64,000 bases of DNA. Origin: Ptychodera flava (lineage: Eukaryota > Hemichordata > Enteropneusta > Ptychoderidae). A program made the translations under genes and the position numbers. Each line of letters starts with the position of its first letter. The first letter of the stretch is position 1. The stretch is taken from contig NC_091931.1 in the NCBI RefSeq assembly GCF_041260155.1, forward strand, positions 27,421,654-27,485,653. The letters run 5' to 3'. The notes under the pieces were generated by a model. That model saw only the letters and a list, made by a program, of their open reading frames with translations. It was not told the DNA's origin and did not search any database. This document shows positions 23,785 to 36,793 of this stretch, piece after piece.

Positions 23785-23790
23785 TTTATT
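23785..23790 (-). promoter_or_regulatory. Candidate poly(A) signal of the sacsin-like gene
   Basis: AATAAA on the minus strand about 235 bp after the stop codon at 24024. It is the first canonical hexamer I see downstream; usage is inferred. Confidence 0.45.
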
Positions 23791-24023
23791 AACCTCAAGT
23801 GAAGTTTAAAGTACGAAAGTAAATGTAGGAAGCTTTGTGCAGAAACATTCCTTTGATTGTTGTATCACTTTTTGTCTGTCACCTTGTTTCAGTTTAGTGC
23901 ACATGGACTTCACAAGCTAAGAAAATGTTTCAATCGTGTTAGTGTATTTTTTGAAACTTTTTTCCCAATATAGTATTATTTTACCTGATGATTATTGTCA
24001 GTAAGTTTTTTTACCTTATTTGT

Positions 24024-27000
24024 CTAAAATTTCCGGATGCCAATGAAGTCCTTTATATGTTTCAGCATCTGTGACGCCACTTTGACTGCATCCTCTGCTT
24101 GTTGCTTCTTGTAGGAATCGCTTGGTATCAGATAATGGCGAGGATACCTGGTGTTGCTGAAGTCACAACCAAGTTTATCCAACATAGCTGTATCTTCGTC
24201 TAGTCCAGGTGGGCATGCAGAGTGTGTTTGAATCGCATATGCCAGTGACAACAAACTCGTACTGTCGTGCTTTGGTTTGCCATCAATAGAGTACTTCGCT
24301 GCTTTTAGTGCCTTTTCGGCTGCCTGGTGAACCTTGAAGCATACCCAATTGTAGGAGGGGTTGTCAATATTAAGGTCATTATTCGCTGACTGAAGATCTT
24401 GCTCTGCCTGCCTAAACCATACTCTAGCTTCTCGAGGATTTGGCGTAGTTGTGCAGAATGAAGGTGGGACATAGGAGTGGGAAGAACTCGTTGAACGATA
24501 ATGTCTATTCCGATGTCTGTGGTAATGATTTTGATATGTTTCATGTTGTTGTCTATGGCGATGAGCTTCTGAATTCCATTCTTCATAGAACCTGCTGTAA
24601 CTTTCCATATCTGGCTTCCCGCTCTCCAGTCTAGTAATTTCCTGCTGGAGGAACTTAAAAGCAGCAGTGGCAATGTCTTCATTGTCTAGATTCTTGTCTG
24701 GGTGCCACTGCTTGTACAGGCGTCTGATGACCTTCTTCCGTTCATCTTCTGTCAACTTGAAAGCAGCTTCTAATGTTTTCTTTATTTTAGACTTTGCGTC
24801 AGCTAGTGATATATCTTCTCTAGCCCTGGTTTCTGATTCATTATTCTCGCCTGCCCCAGTGTAAACTTCAAGATCTTTTGGTTTTGGTTCTTCGGGTCGC
24901 TTGAACTTAAAGAGATCATTGCAGCTTACTTCAACAGGCTCACTTCCTCCAGTATTGACCTTATACTTTCTTTTTAATCCAAGTGTATCATCTGAATCAG
25001 CATGAAGATCAAGTACTTCAATTACTTCAGCAAAAACATATTCTTCTGATTCACTTTCTGGCCCATCTCCTTCTTGTATAGATTTTCGTAATGCAACAAC
25101 TTCACCTGCACGAAAACTGTTGATGGGATCATCGTTCAAAAGATGAACAATGTCTTCAGGAACTGGTTTACCCGGGGAAGTTACATTTTCTTTAACTCCC
25201 TCAATTTGGTCATATTCAGGTATATGGTAGACTTTAGAAAGGATGTCTTCAAAATGTTCAACACCTTCTGACAGCAGAGTGTGAATAATCAAACTGTCTT
25301 TTAGTTGCCAAGATATTATCTTGTTCACTTTAGTGACCAATTGTCCTAGCAGTCGACCATCCACTGGAATATCTCCGTGATTCAAATACAGGTCAAAGCC
25401 ATCTTCACTTTTACTCATGAATATTTGTTGCTGTTTTTCACTTCCATCAATGTATTCTCCTGTAGATGGACTGTAAATCATTGTTCCAATTTCCTCATGC
25501 AATGGATCCTTAATTTTGTTTTTAACCGAGCAATCTGATCTTTCCTGACTGTATCAAGAAACTGAGCTCCTTGCTGATGTCTAATGATTCTTTTTAAAGC
25601 CAAGTTAAGTTCTTCACTGCTCAGCATTTCTTTGAAGTGGCAGATGTAATCACAAGACTCTGCAATACATGGCTTGGCATTAAGGCTTATTTTTCAGATA
25701 CGACCTTTCCAACATCTTTTGGCCTGTGTTTTTCTGGTAGTAGGTCAACACTCATCTTTCCCTTCCTTTCATCACATCCGCATTCAGTAAGAGGCAGGAT
25801 GAAATCATACTCTGATTGGTCAATTCGATGTATCAAATGATTACTGCCATGATATAATTCAGTAGATAACTTAAGCTTATTGGTTGTACTTGGCAAGTAG
25901 AGCCTGTCGACACTCTCACTGTTGTTTTCATATGTCTCATCACTAAGGTAATGAAACAAAGCCTTTGCAGCCAATAGCACTTTCTTTTTCTCATTTGGAT
26001 GCATAGTGTTGTCTTTGCATCTGTCTTTGACTGAAGCTAGAACACATGCATATTGCTGAAATGTTGCATTCTCTTCAGTTCCCAGTTGTTGGAATAGTGC
26101 GTCATATGGCCCAAGAGCTCGTGGTGGTGTATACATATATGGCTGTAGGGCATCACTGGGTAGTGGGCCAAGCTTGTAAGCAAGTTGGTTGGCACGTACA
26201 AGCATTTTATTATCATCAACCAGTACTAAGGGTGTATTAGATAGCCTTGTCTTCAAATGTGTGTTATTTATGTTTTGTTGCAGATATTTATATATCTTAA
26301 TCAACACAGACGACAGAGTCTCCCTTGTCTTCCTGGGAACACTGTCTTCAGTTTCAGGGCAGTTTTGCTTTGCCATCCGGTCACAAATATTTTGACAATG
26401 ATTTATGACACTGTCAAGTGATTGTTTATCTGATATGCCAAGATATTGATGTAAGTCCACCTCCTTGTCGCTTATATATTCATATCGTCTAGGTATTGCC
26501 CAGTGTGGTAGAAGGAAACAGCTTGTCCAAGCTAATTCCATATGATGTTCAGATATGTTACCATTATAGCAGATAAAGGGTACGACATCAGTGCCTTCTC
26601 TCAGAAATGGAGGGTGTATATTACGTAAGTTATCTCTGACTCGCGCTGATGGAATGAACTTGATTTTTGAAATTTCTTTAAAAGTGTCTGGTGTACGCAA
26701 GTCATTGTTGCAGTCAAGTTCATCTGCTAGCAGTTTCGATTTATCTAGAATTCGTTTAAGAGCAGCAGATGTGCAACTTATGGCTGAGGCAGCAACTCTA
26801 TTGACATATTGCAGAAACAAAGATTTCGTCACTGTTGTTTTCAAACCAAGTCTTTTTAAAAAGTTTATCCATCGGTGATCATTGGCGAAGTCTTTTGGTA
26901 GATGATAGAATTTATCCTCCATTTCCATAAACACTTTGTTGTTTGGATCAAAGAAATAGTCAGCCCTTTTCAGCAGGCCATCTTCTGAGGGAATCAATTC

Positions 27001-30000
27001 AACTGATGAAAGGATTCTTATGATGTATTCTTTTTGCTCGCTGTTCAAATGGGTTCGTACCAATGTATCTCTTATGTACTTCAGGTGAGCAACTCGAGAT
27101 TGATGGGAAAATATGTGGAAATTGGGGATGATGTACATTTTGTACACATCAAAAACGTCGATAGCAGATGCTCCTATACCTTGAAGTAGCAACTGAAGAT
27201 GATGTTTAGGAGATAAGAAAACACAGTTGCACTTGTTCCACAGGCCATCAGGAACTTCTGGAAATGATCCAGATAGCAAATGGCATTTGCTATAACTGTA
27301 CAGGCTTGTTAATTCGCCACTGTGTTTCTCATAAAGTGGCAGCTTCTTCAGTATGTCAATATGCTGTTGGCTGTAACTTTTAATTTCCTCTTGAAAGTAT
27401 TGAAGGAAGGTTTCAGCCTCAGGTATACTAATACTGTCAAAAGAGATTGACCTATTAGCCATCAAATAGTCAATCAGTGACAAGACATCCTTGCATTCTT
27501 CTGGAGATACCACATATGGTTGGAGTAGCTTTGCCACCATTTCCTTTGTACACAGTATGTGTTCAATGATTTCTTTTGAAACCTCTGGGCATCTCAGTTT
27601 CCTTAATAGTTGCACAACACGTAACTGAAAACCCCATTCATCTTCTTTCGAAAACAAATTGAGAACGTGCTTTCCATTTGACGGTGACATCAGTGATGAC
27701 TCTGTGATCGGTATTATGGGCCATGACTGCAGGTGATGTAGTGGATCACCATCTGTTCTTGCACAAAGATATTTCCAAAGCAGCTGCAGCCATTGAACAT
27801 ATATCTCTTTGTTAGTCACATCTGAAAGTTTGATACTGTGAGGGACATTTTTCCATTCATCTGGAAGCACACTGCACAGATGCTGACTAAGTTCATGAGG
27901 TGTTAGGTCTTTCCAGACATTAACAGTAATAGAAGAGTCAAGTCTGTCCATGAATTTCCATAAAATCAAGTAAATGTCTGGACTGAGGAATTTGTGTTTT
28001 AGAGATGGTAACAGATCAGTAAACGCAGAAAGATAGGGTGCATCATAAGTCCCGAAAACACCGACTGTATTGTCAGCACATAACTGGAGTGGAAGTCCTA
28101 TCAACTCTTTTGGATCTTTGATGCATGTGAGGACATACTTCAAGACTTCAAGGTATGATTTGACAGTTTTGTATGTTGAAACATCAATACCACAAGGTAG
28201 GTCTCCTACTGCACAGGGGTCAGAATGCATAAAATCCACAATAGATACTGGGGTCACCTCATGCACTTTAACACCAGAGTGCAAGAAGGAGTCATGTATT
28301 GTCATAGGTGAGGCAAGGAGGTTGAAACCAGATGCCATTAAGAATGATCTTATCAGCTTTCCTGTATTTCCCCTTTCTAACGAGTCAAAGAACACACTGT
28401 TATCTTCATTGACTGGTTCATGCCATGATATGACTTCTTCATCTAAACCACTGTGCTTGATCATTGGTAAAACTTTCACACGCATAGAGGCAATGTACAC
28501 CATTGTTTGTTCTGCAAGAAAAGTCCACTCCCCTTTTCTTGTTCCTGTCACTTCAGCAACCTCTTTCCGTACTAATGGAAAAAGGCCATGGTACCATTCC
28601 AAATCCTTTGATTTCACTTCATCCATATCACTGTCCTCTTTTAAATTTACAACATACTTTTGAGCTGCAACACTTAACAAGGTGGAATATGCTGGAGCCA
28701 ATGCCTTGCTGATTAGTTGTTCATTCCATGCACCCCGAAAGCTTTGTCTAGGACCTTCATCTCTCCATAGGTATCTGCGTGATCTGTCCAAGGCAAAGTG
28801 ACCATTAACATTCACAGGCAAATTGGTTTCTATTGGAAGTGGAAGGAAACAGTATGCATACTTTTGCTTGGTTATTTTCTCTGCAGCAGATATAGGTGAT
28901 GACATGCCAGGTCGTACGTAGGAAAGGGGTTTGTTGCAACAGGATTGTGGTCTGCAACCATGGCTGCCACTCCAGCTCTTGGGAGAAGTTTTCCAATATC
29001 TTCATGGGCCAGATGTTCGTCGGGTCTCTCTGAAAAACCGAACTGTTGGACTATCAACCAGTCTTCTTCTCGATGTTTTGAATCCTTAATACCGAGAAGG
29101 TAGTCAGTTACTTTAACTGGAATTTCAACCACTGTTGTATTCTTATGTTGTGAAATATGCTTTGCCATATCTTCTCGTTTCAGAGTATCACTCTCTGTCA
29201 TTTCTACTCCAACCATGTATAGCTGTTTCAGTTCTCCAGAGATAGTTATTTCTGAGAGTTTGATGGTCTTTATGTGATTGAGGAACATAAGACTGTCAAA
29301 GGCTTTAGATTGAAACCGTCTTATAAGTTCTCTCACATCTGATGGTCCATATGTGCTCTTCGATATGTCAGAAGCATCGCCTTCCTGTCTTAGTGGGAAT
29401 CTGAAGAGCGTTCCCCCTTCCAATTTGATAAAGTCTCCAAGATAGCCACTCAACATGTCCTTGAAGCTACTTTGCAATTCACTAACTGGATCAAAAAGTA
29501 TACCAGGTTTGTTTACACTGGCACCAGTGATGTATTTCAGGTGTGGATCGAATATTCCAAGTTTCTCATTGTCAGAGATAAATGTAGGGCAGTCTGTTAG
29601 GTGATATACTGAATTGAAACCAATGCCATATTGTCCAGTTGTTTCTGCATCACTTCTTTTACCACCAATACCGACCTGTTGAATACCCTTAATATCTCAT
29701 CGCTGAACACTCTGTTGTTGTACACACATATTGCTGGACGTTTCTGCATTGTTGCCCATGAATCACCGACTATCATTTCTGATGGATGTGACCTTTGGTC
29801 ATATATGATATGAATTTCAGTGGCTTTGGCATCATCTGCATTCTGGAGCAGTTCCTTAAATATTTCAGAACCTCCTGGGTAGGCTTTCAGGATATCTTTC
29901 AGGCGGTTGGTAAGTTCTTCAGTCTGTCCAAATTCATGTGCAAAACCCATTAAGGATGAAAACTCTTGTGCTTTCTTGTACCTTGCAGCAACGATACCCA

Positions 30001-33000
30001 GTTTTTCAGCATGAGACCATGGGACATCCCCATGAGCAAAAGTATAATGGCTACTTTGTTGCAGCCATGGTGCATCATCATTAAATGTCAAGTCTTTGCT
30101 TGATCTCAAAACATTGTTATTGTCTGGAACATATACGTCTTTGTCTTCTAGGTCAACATTGCTAATAGTCTTTTCACAGAGTTCACGCAGTAGTATGAGT
30201 GCTATTTTACATTCAGGTGGCTCAAGTGGGTGTTCTCTCCTGTTGTGTCTAAGTTCTTCCAACACATTTATATAGTCATTTACTTCAAATTCCTCACGGA
30301 CACCACACGTACTCAGCAACTTCTTATACTGAATTATTTCTCTTGGAACTTTATACAGATAAGGCATAGTATTCTCTGTCCACTGAAAAGACATTTTATC
30401 AGCACTGACAAATGTATCATATACCCAAAACATCTTCAGCACCTTCAGCTTGTTCACGGTGTCTTCCTGGCCTTCAATGATGTGGAAAATCTCCTTTCCT
30501 GTATCGGACCTTGACGACCGACAGAGTTTGGTCTCCAATAATTGATAAACTGATTTGCATACATCAAGGGTCTCCTTGGGATTTTGACACTGAATCAGCT
30601 CTTCCAATTGGGAGACAACCTCACTGACCGGCACTTCAGTTTTTATGCCAAGTATATCCATTACATCGTCTGTAAGTAAGGTTCTGTCAAGCAGGTGTTC
30701 ATCCAGTACCGCAGCCACAGATCCAACAATATTGACAGCTTTACATCCATATAGCCTCCTACCATTCAGGATATTGAGTTATTAGCCCACCACTTTAATG
30801 GATAGTCCCGTGGCTTTTGTAAAACTGGAAGAAAGACAATGTTGGATAACTTTGCTTTCTCATCCACACTTGGTTCACATCCAGACGTGATAACATTGTT
30901 CATTACTTTGAGAATTATTTTCACACGCTCGACAGCTGCTGTGAGCCATCAGTATCTAACACATCGACTACTGAACTAGCTCTCTCACAAATGTCTTCCC
31001 AAGAAAGTCTTGTTGTTGCCATTCCAAGTTCAGTCAATGACAAGAGTCTCTCTTGCTTGTGCATTTGCAGCTCCTTGGCATAGGGAAAACGTCCATCACT
31101 TTCCTTGAAGAGTGCCCCAACAAGAGATTCAGGATGTACAAGATTGCATGGTTTGTCAACAGACAAACCATCCTGGTGACACAGGAATGCATTCAATATT
31201 CTTCAGGAGATCATCAAATAATCTGATTTGTTGTGCACCCATGCGGATATCCAAAAGATGAGTGACCAGAGGATTACGTATATCACATGAAATATCATCG
31301 ATACAGTCAAAAAATACTTCTGTATATAATTTTCTGATGTCATAGGTGTTTTTGTCCAGGAGATCTGCAGCACCTGACTTTCTAATACTCCTTGTGATAG
31401 CCTCATTAAAGGTTACAACCTTCTTTTGATACAACTGCTGATTCAGCAAAGTAATTGCTTCATTTCTTATTCTTGACTGACTGATATCTTCATCTACAAA
31501 GAGGCATCGTGTTAGTGTAACCCATTTTGACTCATTGTAGATAACTGCTGGCTGCAAATCAGCTGGACCACAAACCTTCTGATAGAATGCCATAAGGAAA
31601 GGATGAAAATCACTCTCACATTTATCCAACTTTGGCCATAGGATCTGGAAGTCGTACTTGCCAAACAGGTCATGAATACCAGCCAAATCTGTTAGTAGAT
31701 TGATGAATGCCTTACACAGGACATCTGTCATTAGATCATGGTTCCATTCTGCTTCAAATTCTCTCCATTCACTGCCATCATGTATTTGTGTAGCCTTGCT
31801 CCATATGTGCCGCCTGTTTGGTTGAAGTGCAAAGGATGCGTTGAAATGAATAGGAAGTCCTGTTGGTACAGCTAAAGGCAGGAAAGAGAAAAGCTGCCCT
31901 TTAACAGGATCGGGTATCAATCCATCTTCACTTTGTTTCATAAGAGCTGCAACACCAGCACATGGCAAAACACCTTGCCTGCGACCTTCAGGCTGATTTG
32001 CCCGCATGAATGATACACCATTGCTTGCACAGGAACTTACCAACCAATGTTGCTTCAAAGTACTTTTCTTGGTAGACTTTGAAAGTTTTGATGTAATCTT
32101 GATTGCAACCAAGTGTGTTGATTCAGGAGGGCTCTGCTTACTCTGTTCCATCCACTGTGAAGTTGCTTTGAGGATGTTAGCCTGTTTCTGTAAGGGTGCC
32201 AGATGTAGTGCTGACTCATGGGTTATACATCTTGGTAGCTGCTGTACCAAGTTCACATTTATGGAAAATATCTCTACAGCATCCTTCCCATCATGACTGC
32301 CACTTTTCAATTCTAAAACTGACAACTTCTTTACATTTTGAGTAAACAGGAGGAGAGTGCGTGCCGACTTTTCCAGGGACAGAACAAGCTTTTGTAGAGC
32401 AGTCTTGTCTTGATATATTTTATCTGATATCAAATTGTCAATGTCATGGCTAACCTGGTAAGCGGTTCTCAATGGGAGACGGAATAATGTTCCTTCATAG
32501 TAGTTATCCTTTGTGATATCACATCCAAAGACTCTGTAATATGGCTGAAACTGATGTGGATATGTTGCCACCGTTTGCCTGTGACGTTGATTCCTCAGGT
32601 CGAGTTTTACTCCTGGTTGGGCTGGATTATGGATGCGAGATCTGAGATGAATGACTCTTGGATCAAACATCATTACATAAGGACCACTGATGGAGACTTG
32701 GTACATCAGTTACATGATAGACAGATGTAAAACCAAGGCCAAAACGTCCAATTTTCTCACGTTTCTCCTTCTTTGAAGCTGCTGCTATATCACATATGTT
32801 CTTAATATCATCATCAGTGAACAGAGCATTGTTGTATGCCCATAGAGCTGGTCCATGACAGTGTTTCATTTCTGGATCAAGTAACCGTTCTTGTACTTGC
32901 TGATTTGATCTTTGGTCAATCAAAAATTTTACCTCTGAAGCCCCAGCATCATCTGCATTCTGAATAAGCTCCTTGAAAATTCCAACACCTTCTTTGTATA

Positions 33001-36000
33001 TTTCAAGATTGCGTTTAATTGCATTTATGACAGTTTCATGTGGACCCGCAAGATCATATCCAAGATCATCAGTTGGTGCAACATGCTGACTGAGTGGCCT
33101 GAGTCCCAAGTTTCTTGCTGTTACATTGGGTACATCTTCATGTATGATACTGTAATTATCATCTGCGAGTTTTTCTGTCAGCCAATCTCGGTCTGTATAA
33201 AAGCAATTGCTAGCAGGCACCATTTTCAAGTTGCCATCCTGTGACTGATTTGTAGGTACCAAAACATTGTGATGAAGTTCATCATCAACAGGACCACTGC
33301 TTGAGATAGCCTTGAGTATTGCACAGGCTAAGTTAAGGTCAGCATGATATTTTTCAGGTGATACCTTGTCTAAATTGCTGTCTTTTATACTTCTTAAAAC
33401 ATCTGTTAGGACTGTTGAACTAAACTTATCATGTATTCCCATTGCTTGGAAGAAAGTTCTAAATTCACTTGCTAGTTCTACTGGAAGAATGCAGAGGTAT
33501 GGCTGTAGATCAACATCCAAGCTTGGTGTCAGTGCCACCTTGTCTTGATTGGTGAATCCTTTGCCGTGCCAAACCCATTCAAAGTTACCAAGTGCAGAAT
33601 CATCATAGATGAAGAGCTTCACTAGTTCGATGTCTGATGTTGCTAGAAACTTGTAAATTTCAATCACGGTGTCTTGTATTTGTCTAAGATTCGGTTGCTG
33701 TTGCTTTTTAGTGGTACTTACAATCATCTTTAGCTGCCGCACAACACATCTGACGTGTTCATAGTTTTTTCCATCAAGTGTATTGGTCCAGCTAAAAGTG
33801 TTTTTCAAATGCTGGTTCAGGTGTGTCATTTTTACTATTGGCATAACTCCTCCAATCAACATTGAATTTTCAAAAATAGTTACAGCTTTTGGTGTGAATA
33901 GTTTTAAATTGTTGTCGTTTTGCACTCCAAACCATTCAATACTGTTCATATACCAGCTTGGTTTATGATCCAGGCAGGGTATCCATGCCAGGGACATAAT
34001 TCTTTGAGATAGAGATTTTCTTACTCGTTGCACATCCACTTGCTCCTTCAATTTCCAGCTGTATTTTTCAAGGTACTTCAACAAAGCACCCCCTTTTCTC
34101 ACATTATTTTCATCTGCTGAGTTTTTGCACGAGTCTAACCTCTTGGCTATGTTGTATAGCTCTGTGGAACTGATACTGTCTTCCGCTTTCATACCAATTC
34201 TTCTGATATGCTTCAGTAGACGTCCTTCATAGTAGTGCTCGGCTGGTACACATTGATCACCGAGAAGAAGCACAAGTTGAATGCTATTTGGGTCAATGGC
34301 ATCACATGGTTTCACAAGGGAACCACATTTGGTTAGTATACATCTGTGTCTCTTTACAATGTCATCATACTCTGAATGATTGGTGATCCATTCCATTATC
34401 CCTTTGCTTTCTGTCTCACTATAGTACCCACTTTCAAGGCCTGGTAGTATATACTGCTCCAGGTATTTATGAAATGGTATTTGTATAGCTCCAAGACTCA
34501 GTGCAAACTGTAAAACACTGTGTTCATCGCACACAAGGAGGGACTGTTTCACTCTTCTACATGGTAACTCTAAATAGTTGTTTGGAGTAACCGTGTTGCA
34601 TTGGTTCAATGAAACTGGATAGTTGTCATTTGTACATTGAAACAATGGTAGTTGCTTGAGGAATGTGAAGTCATCAGCCGATAGATTTGTAAGTTTACTC
34701 AAATATTTTGAGAGTTGTTTTGAAAGCTGAGGATAATTCTTTATGAGCTGAGTAATCTTCAATGGTCCAGCAAACTTCAGGACTTTGAGAACACCATCAA
34801 CATCAGGAGATGCTATGTATTTACCAAGTGAAGACTGGGATAGATAACTTTGCTGGTTTCTGACTATGTAACAACCAATATTCTCAATGATACTGGCGAT
34901 TTCATCATTTAGAACTGCCTGATACTGCCAGCTGGATGTCTTTTTGAAGATTGCTGATGGACCATTTTTTTTAAGTTTCAGTAGAGTGATGGGCCCAGAA
35001 TATGTATCAGCATCAAGAGGAATCAGTGGAAGTCCTTCTAATGTAGAGGTGTCCACTCCACGTTGCCGTTCAAACCATGACCAAAAGTCACCTAACCAGT
35101 TTATAGGTGGTTCTCCTTTTTGTCTGGATGCCAAATGACTGTGTTTTGTACATTTGATGTGGTCCAGTTGTATGGCAATGCTGATGATAAATTATCAAGC
35201 ACATGTGTCGGAGTCAGGAGTGTGAGCTGAGTTACACAACAGGCTTCCCTCAACATAAGTCTTAGGTCATGTGAAAGAGTTGGATCCAAGAATACAACAT
35301 CCATATTTGGAAGGAGAGACTGTTTGTGCTCTTCGGTTTCAATAAAAATCTTTGATGCTTGGTACTTTTTGGAAAATGGAATGAAATTTCCATTTGCCAG
35401 TGGAAGAAGAGGAAGCCCTTCTAATTCTGCATACGATCCATCTTCAATGATATAGGCTAAAAGCTGCAACTTTGTCTTCCTATCCATGCTTTCTAATGTT
35501 CTTGTATTCTTTCTCAGGTAGAGTCTCACAAGATGTGGTGTGATTTTTTTAATGTGAACTCGAAAGTGCTCTAAACACTTCATCACATGTGGTGGTAGAG
35601 TGACAACAGGTGCGCAGCAGTCAAGCATTGTTTTAACCACAGCTTCTTGATTACCTTTGTTTTTGTATGATGTTGGATGATCAAAAGCAGCATCACCTAG
35701 TTTCAACCATTTACCACCTAAGACCTTGCTGTAGAACACCTCTTTCACAAGTAATAGAGAAAAAAGTTTCTTGAAAACTTGTTGCCACTCTTCTGAGGTG
35801 ACCTTTTGGATATCAGGCCATGCTCTGTAAACGCAGTCTGGCTTCCACTTGAATACTGTGATTGCAGTCATTATAAGATGGGCATAAGCTTCTGGGATTG
35901 CATCACATGTGAGAAGTTGATTCCATCTGGCAGTCTTGTCATTTTTAGATTCTGCATCAGGCCACTTGATGCTTCGGCGGTTGTCACCAAGCCCAAAGTA

Positions 36001-36793
36001 TCCATGAATATGAACTGGGAGACCTGTGGTTTGACTTGGAGGCAAAGGCAAGAAACAAAAGATTCTTCCGTCACTGATGTGAATAGTGTTTGCTTCGACC
36101 ATTTCTACAGCAGTTCCTACCCAGGGCATAAGTCCCAAGTCATTGTCTTCAGACAGCTTCTTTAACTCTGTTGACAATCCTGACTTCTTAACTTGATGGA
36201 CCACTATCCATCTTTTGACTGCTTTGTGCGTCTTTTCTGTTAATTCTATCTCCATTTCCATAGACATTGGTCCCGATTCTTTGTTCTGCTTCACCTGCTG
36301 AAGGAATGTTGTTTTACTTCCTCGCAATTGATGGCGTGTTGTCTCAGTGATTCTTGCTTCCTGAATCAACTCTACCTCTCCGTATCTTCCCTTTCGCTCA
36401 TAATAGATATGCTTTCAATGTTTTTCAAAAAGAGTAGTGTAAGGTCAATGTCATTCTGGAATGTTGTGATCCAGCCTTCCTTTCCCATAATACGGTCCTT
36501 GGATATGATGTTGCTGCTCAGTTTAGAGGGTTCTTTTCTGAGAGGAAAGCGGAATAAGGTTCCACCAAAGTAGCCCCTTTCAAAGGAAGATTCATTGCAT
36601 TCAAAGACTCCTACATAGGGCGCAAACTGACCACTGTATGGTGTACAATTAGGTGCAAGTAGCTCACCTTTCAATTTCCACTTCTTTCCTGGTTTATTTG
36701 TATACTGCTTGTTCTTATATGGATCATAGTTGAAGATGTTCTCCAGAGGATCAAATATGCCTAGCCAATTACCACTTAAAACACTTGGTAGAT
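24024..36793 (-). CDS. SACS-like: Sacsin-like gene exon 4: single 12.77-kb exon
   Basis: Acceptor ATCTTTAG before 36793; stop TAG at 24026-24024. One uninterrupted exon encodes about 97% of the protein, as in vertebrate SACS, whose last exon is also about 12.8 kb. The frame shifts by one base near 36390, 35119, 32693, 31172, 30945, 30780, 29690, 28927, 25692 and 25521. Eight need an added base and two a removed base, a net change of +6, so the frame closes exactly. Conserved sequence continues straight across each shift, for example [15 protein letters not shown] at 32693, which rules out introns there. A His/Arg-rich linker (about 24530-24480) separates the J and HEPN domains. Confidence 0.87.

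Larger units (their letters stand above)
15535..24023. other. Tail-to-tail spacer between Reeler and sacsin-like genes
   Basis: 8.5 kb with no domain-bearing frame or splice-consistent exon chain that I can support. It holds dispersed repeats: a fragment of the TTAA MITE near 20815-20895 (AAATATCGGTAAAT), two copies of a modular repeat near 21120-21390 and 22175-22600, and a (CATA)n tract. The rest is AT-rich unique sequence. Confidence 0.55.

Noticed and set aside
24305-24682. Second minus-strand frame (125 codons) inside the J/HEPN region
   Set aside because: Overlaps the clearly homologous J-HEPN frame and resembles nothing.
28070-28663. Plus-strand 197-codon frame opposite the sacsin-like exon
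   Set aside because: Shadow of the conserved minus-strand coding sequence.
25687-28905. Separate genes for each open segment of the sacsin-like exon
   Set aside because: Conserved sequence continues directly across every break with a one-base shift, so the segments are parts of one protein and the breaks are not intergenic or intronic.
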